Shown here in pieces: positions 61,550 through 64,000 of a stretch of DNA of 64,000 bases. The translations under genes and the position numbers were made by a program. Position 1 is the stretch's first letter; each line of letters opens with the position of its first letter. The stretch lies in assembly GCF_001618385.1 (NCBI RefSeq), contig NZ_BDCR01000004.1, positions 558,001 to 622,000 on the forward strand. Reading direction: 5' to 3'. This DNA is from Paludibacter jiangxiensis. Lineage in GTDB: Bacteria; Bacteroidota; Bacteroidia; Bacteroidales; Paludibacteraceae. The notes under the pieces were generated by a model. That model did no database searches. It saw only the letters and a list, made by a program, of their open reading frames with translations, and had not been told where the DNA came from.

Positions 61550-62554
61550 TTACTCTTTATTCGATACCCCGGCATCTTCGAAACTGGCCATCTCGTTCAG
61601 GAAATTGACTGCCGCCTGCACCAAAGGATAAGCCAGTGCTGCGCCGGTTCCTTCTCCTAACCGAAGATTAAGATGCAATACCGGGTCGGCCCGCATTCCG
61701 TCAAGCATCATCTGATGTCCGCGCTCGTCTGACGAGTGGCAGAAAATCATTTTTTGACGCGCTTCCGGCTGAATATTTACCGCCGACAATGCGGCTGCGG
61801 AAGCAATAAAACCATCCACCAGCACAATCATATTCCGATCGGCAGCCTCAAGCATAGCACCCGCCATCATAGCTATTTCCAACCCACCAAAAACAGCCAG
61901 CGTTTCTTCTGGTGTCTGCGGATTATACTTCTCCGACACTTCTTTCAGAATTTCCGTTTTCTTTGCAAAATGTTCACCCTGCGAACCGGTACCGGCACCA
62001 ATACATTCTTCGATCGGGATATTGAGAAAACGGTGCATCAGCAACGAAGAAGCCGAAGTATTTCCGATACCCATCTCTCCGAACCCAATCACGTTACAGC
62101 CTTTTGCCGCTTCAGTGCTCACAAGGTCACGTCCCTTTTGGATGGCCGCACGACATTCATCCGCAGTCATGGCAGGTTCGCGACGCATATTGCGACTCCC
62201 TTTAGCCACTTTAGCATTCACAACAGGGATTCCTGCCGGAAAATCGTAATCGACACCAGCATCAACCACCTTCAGGTTTATATTGTTTTGCCGGCAAAAA
62301 ACATTGATTGCCGCGCCTCCGGCAACGAAATTCATCACCATTTGCCAGGTGACATCTTTGGGATAAGGACTTACGCCCTCGTCGGAAAGTCCGTGGTCGG
62401 CAGCGAAAACGAGCAGAGATGGATTATTCAGTGAGGGAGTCAGCGTGTCCTGAATCAAACCGATTTGTAATGCAAGCTGTTCAAGCGTACCCAAAGCCCC
62501 CACCGGTTTGGTTTTGAGGTCAATTTTGTGTTGAAGTTGTTCCTGTAAAGTCAT
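61550..62554 (-). CDS. cobT: Nicotinate-nucleotide:base phosphoribosyltransferase CobT, copy 2
   Basis: A second CobT, 334 residues, clearly homologous to copy 1 along its length (GTLEQLALQIGLIQDTLTPS, AADHGLSDEGVSPYPKDVTW, GFGEMGIGNTSASSL, LRLGEGTGAALAYPLV). Both catalytic Glu motifs are intact. Differences lie around the base-binding region (SPYPKDVTWQMV against SPCPVEITWQQV). Two copies may form a heteromer, as ArsA/ArsB do for phenolic bases, or serve different bases. Confidence 0.9.
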   Translation of the reverse strand: MTLQEQLQHKIDLKTKPVGALGTLEQLALQIGLIQDTLTPSLNNPSLLVFAADHGLSDEGVSPYPKDVTWQMVMNFVAGGAAINVFCRQNNINLKVVDAGVDYDFPAGIPVVNAKVAKGSRNMRREPAMTADECRAAIQKGRDLVSTEAAKGCNVIGFGEMGIGNTSASSLLMHRFLNIPIEECIGAGTGSQGEHFAKKTEILKEVSEKYNPQTPEETLAVFGGLEIAMMAGAMLEAADRNMIVLVDGFIASAAALSAVNIQPEARQKMIFCHSSDERGHQMMLDGMRADPVLHLNLRLGEGTGAALAYPLVQAAVNFLNEMASFEDAGVSNKE

Positions 62555-62571
62555 TTTATGTTGTTTATTTC

Positions 62572-62640
62572 AAACACGAAGTCACTAAGACACAAAAAAT
62601 AATGATTGTCTCTTCGTGACTTTGCGTCTTTGTGTTTATT
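62572..62640. repeat. Octamer-periodic inverted tract (CACGAAG/CTTCGTG type)
   Basis: CACGAAG-TCACTAAG-ACACAAA and, inverted, CTTCGTGA-CTTTGCGT-CTTTGTG form an imperfect inverted repeat of 7-8-base units between cobU and cobT copy 2. It is a widespread kind of short interspersed sequence. Confidence 0.55.
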
Positions 62641-63154
62641 ATTGTTTTTTTATTTTGACCGGAATGCCCGACACCATCAGGTAAACCTCGTCGGCCATGG
62701 CGGCAATATGCTGATTGATCCATCCCTGCAAATCGGCAAACTTACGCGCCGACTCCTCCACCGGATGTATGCCCATTCCCAATTCGTTGCTCACCACAAT
62801 CAGATCCATCTCTTTGGCGGCAAAACGTCCCCACTCCGCTTTAGCCTCCGCCAGCGATTTCTCCATATCAAAACCGTTATCGAAAAAAATATTCGTCAGC
62901 CAAAGGGTAACACAGTCAAGCAATACTGTTTTGCCATCTACGGGTGTAGAAGAGAGTTGCTTCTCCTCTTCTATATTGATCCAGTGCGGTCCGCGATCGT
63001 TCTGATGACGTTCGATCCGTTTGCGGAAATCATCATCCCACACGCGAGCCGTAGCTAGGTAAACGGGATGTTCACTACGCTGTTCGGCCAGCTCCTGCGC
63101 AAAGCGGCTTTTACCCGATCGGGCACCTCCGGTGATAAATGTGATATGAGACAT
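62639..63154 (-). CDS. cobU: Adenosylcobinamide kinase / guanylyltransferase CobU
   Basis: The bifunctional enzyme phosphorylates adenosylcobinamide and adds GMP. I start it at 63154 (MSHITFITGGARSGKSRFA), giving 171 residues; an ATG seven codons earlier is less likely. Walker A GGARSGKS is at residues 9-16, YLATARVWDDDFRKRIERH carries the guanylylated His, and VVSNELGMGIHP the conserved loop. It leads the cobU-cobT-cobS stretch. Confidence 0.95.
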   Translation of the reverse strand: MSHITFITGGARSGKSRFAQELAEQRSEHPVYLATARVWDDDFRKRIERHQNDRGPHWINIEEEKQLSSTPVDGKTVLLDCVTLWLTNIFFDNGFDMEKSLAEAKAEWGRFAAKEMDLIVVSNELGMGIHPVEESARKFADLQGWINQHIAAMADEVYLMVSGIPVKIKKQ

Positions 63155-63394
63155 GTTTGTTAGATAAAAGAACAAAGAATCAAGAACAAAGACAATCTGA
63201 CTTCTGTAGATTAACTTGTTTACTTGTCAACTTGTTAGTTTGTTTCCTATTTTAGATTTAAACGGCAAATTTGCGCTCCCGAATCCTTTTCTCCAAAACA
63301 CACTCACAATCTGTCGATTGCCGCATTTCGAAGCCAAGTACCGGAAGCGCAAACTCTCTATAGTTTTGTAATCGCTTTCTGCGTAATAAAAAGC
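63155..63394. other. Intergenic region with short periodic repeats
   Basis: Next to cobU the sequence has AAGAACAAAGACAATCTGA (about 63180-63200), whose inverted form recurs at about 63866-63885 on the far side of the DUF4430 gene, then ACTTGTT-type units at 63210-63242. No riboswitch core is seen. Confidence 0.45.
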
Positions 63395-63811
63395 CTACTG
63401 TCCTTTTGACGGATTGTCCACTTTCCACGAGCAGACATCCTCCACATATCGCCAGCTAACGGTATCGCCGGGTTTCAGCATTTGGTACAATGCCAGCTTT
63501 TTCGGTGCTTTACCGTTGATCCGATAATACCAGGCCATTTTGCCCCGTTCACCCTTTACCTGATCGATCGCCGTCACAAAAACATACGACCCGACCGGAT
63601 GTGTTTCCGTTTCGGCTGCTTCCTGCAAAGCGCCGAGCACCGCGATGCCGGGAAACCACGCCACTTTCACCGTTTTCGGGGACTGAGCTTTTCCATAATC
63701 GATCTCCACGGTGATCTCCTTTTTCGTCTGCTGCACTTTATTATTTCCTCCGAATGAAACGGCCGGCATAACAAGCAACAGAAAGAAAAGAATGTATATT
63801 TTTGCTCTCAT
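63395..63811 (-). CDS. Exported DUF4430 (transcobalamin C-terminal-like) protein
   Basis: A 138-residue protein with a signal peptide (LFFLLLVMPAVSFGG) and one DUF4430 domain: ITVEIDYGKAQSPKTVKV, VLGALQEAAETE, AWYYRINGKAPKKLA, LKPGDTVSWRYVE. The domain is related to the C-terminal domain of the B12 carriers intrinsic factor and transcobalamin, where it caps bound cobalamin. Its place between a BtuB-like receptor and cobU suggests a periplasmic or surface corrinoid-binding role. It has no lipobox. Confidence 0.8.
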   Translation of the reverse strand: MRAKIYILFFLLLVMPAVSFGGNNKVQQTKKEITVEIDYGKAQSPKTVKVAWFPGIAVLGALQEAAETETHPVGSYVFVTAIDQVKGERGKMAWYYRINGKAPKKLALYQMLKPGDTVSWRYVEDVCSWKVDNPSKGQ

Positions 63812-63849
63812 CCGTAAATAATTTGGTCAGGACAAAGACATCTTCTGTT

Positions 63850-63893
63850 TTTCTCAGATTGTCTTTGTTCTTTGTTCTTTACTCTTTGTTTCC
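63850..63893 (+). repeat. Heptamer-periodic tract (TTTGTTC type)
   Basis: TTTGTTC-TTTGTTC-TTTACTC-TTTGTTT follows CAGATTGTC with a 7-base step; an inverted relative lies at 63166-63203, so the DUF4430 gene is bracketed by the pair. Confidence 0.5.
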
Positions 63894-64000
63894 TTAAAAC
63901 GCATACGACAGTTTTGCCACAATACTACGGCCCGGCATGTTATACCCGTCTTTTTCGGTATAGTTTTCATCCAACAGGTTCGAAGCGGTAATTCCGAAAT
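63894..64000 (-). CDS. TonB-dependent receptor C-terminus, probably BtuB-like (cut by window edge)
   Basis: The last 35 codons read NLLDENYTEKDGYNMPGRSI then VAKLSYAF and stop. An aromatic last residue and the GYNMPGRS pattern are typical of TonB-dependent outer-membrane receptors such as BtuB. It is the first visible gene of the cobamide set; the body lies beyond the window. Confidence 0.8.
   Translation of the reverse strand, partial: FGITASNLLDENYTEKDGYNMPGRSIVAKLSYAF

Overview
The window comes from a Bacteroidota chromosome, most probably the order Bacteroidales. The evidence is the -33/-7 promoter type (TTG, about 19-20 bp, TAnnTTTG) in front of many genes, a type IX secretion sorting domain, Bacteroidetes-restricted families (DUF4199, DUF4861, DUF6048, DUF6132, DUF6452), a Rho factor with a large disordered insert, and TPR regulators that span the membrane. 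A Paludibacter-like lineage is a guess, prompted by a Nif11-type gene behind a sigma-54 promoter. No rRNA, tRNA, CRISPR array or complete insertion sequence was found.

Layout. 1-3.0 kb: ispE (cut by the window edge), dnaB, birA. 3.0-4.1 kb: a two-gene unit with a Nif11-like protein and a textbook -24/-12 promoter. 4.1-6.6 kb: an MBOAT/SGNH pair for O-acylation of an exported polymer. 6.7-13.8 kb: ilvE, a TPR/PD40 exported protein, tilS, rho, a radical SAM protein. 13.9-16.5 kb: a membrane-spanning TPR-HTH regulator, a 39-residue exported peptide and a decayed gene, a possible peptide-sensing module. 16.5-25 kb: DUF4861 protein, bifunctional nuclease, argG, GNAT enzyme, argR (with ARG box), PadR/PspC pair, trmD, argC. 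25-31 kb: an Ig-like lipoprotein and the division genes ftsQ-ftsA-ftsZ, then a GatB/YqeY protein. 31.2-32.6 kb: a small redox operon (MarR, DUF6132, thioredoxin lipoprotein, ferredoxin). 32.7-40.6 kb: glycosyltransferases, an exported zinc peptidase, nitroreductase, DUF6452/DUF6048, and a lipid A-type acyltransferase. 40.7-49 kb: a T9SS-exported beta-helix/Calx-beta protein, lipoproteins, a polysaccharide deacetylase, a Nudix hydrolase, a cytidylate kinase-like protein, and dispersed structured repeats. 49.3-51 kb: an AT-rich AIPR phage-defence gene. 51.6-54.4 kb: nudC, trpS and an NAD(P)-binding protein. 54.5-54.6 kb: a BIME-like repeat. 54.7-64 kb: a flavodoxin and a long minus-strand cobamide gene set (btuB-like end, DUF4430 protein, cobU, cobT copy 2, cobS, cobC, cobT copy 1, cobQ, cobD, cbiB).

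How genes work together. The cobamide genes cover corrinoid uptake, late corrin amidation, aminopropanol attachment and nucleotide loop assembly; two intact CobT paralogues suggest handling of more than one lower ligand. The arg genes form two units: argR-GNAT-argG on the minus strand and argC behind trmD on the plus strand. The best candidates for something undescribed are the sigma-54/Nif11 pair, the TPR regulator with its tiny exported peptide, the dispersed repeat whose copies differ by base-pair-preserving changes, and the dual CobT set.
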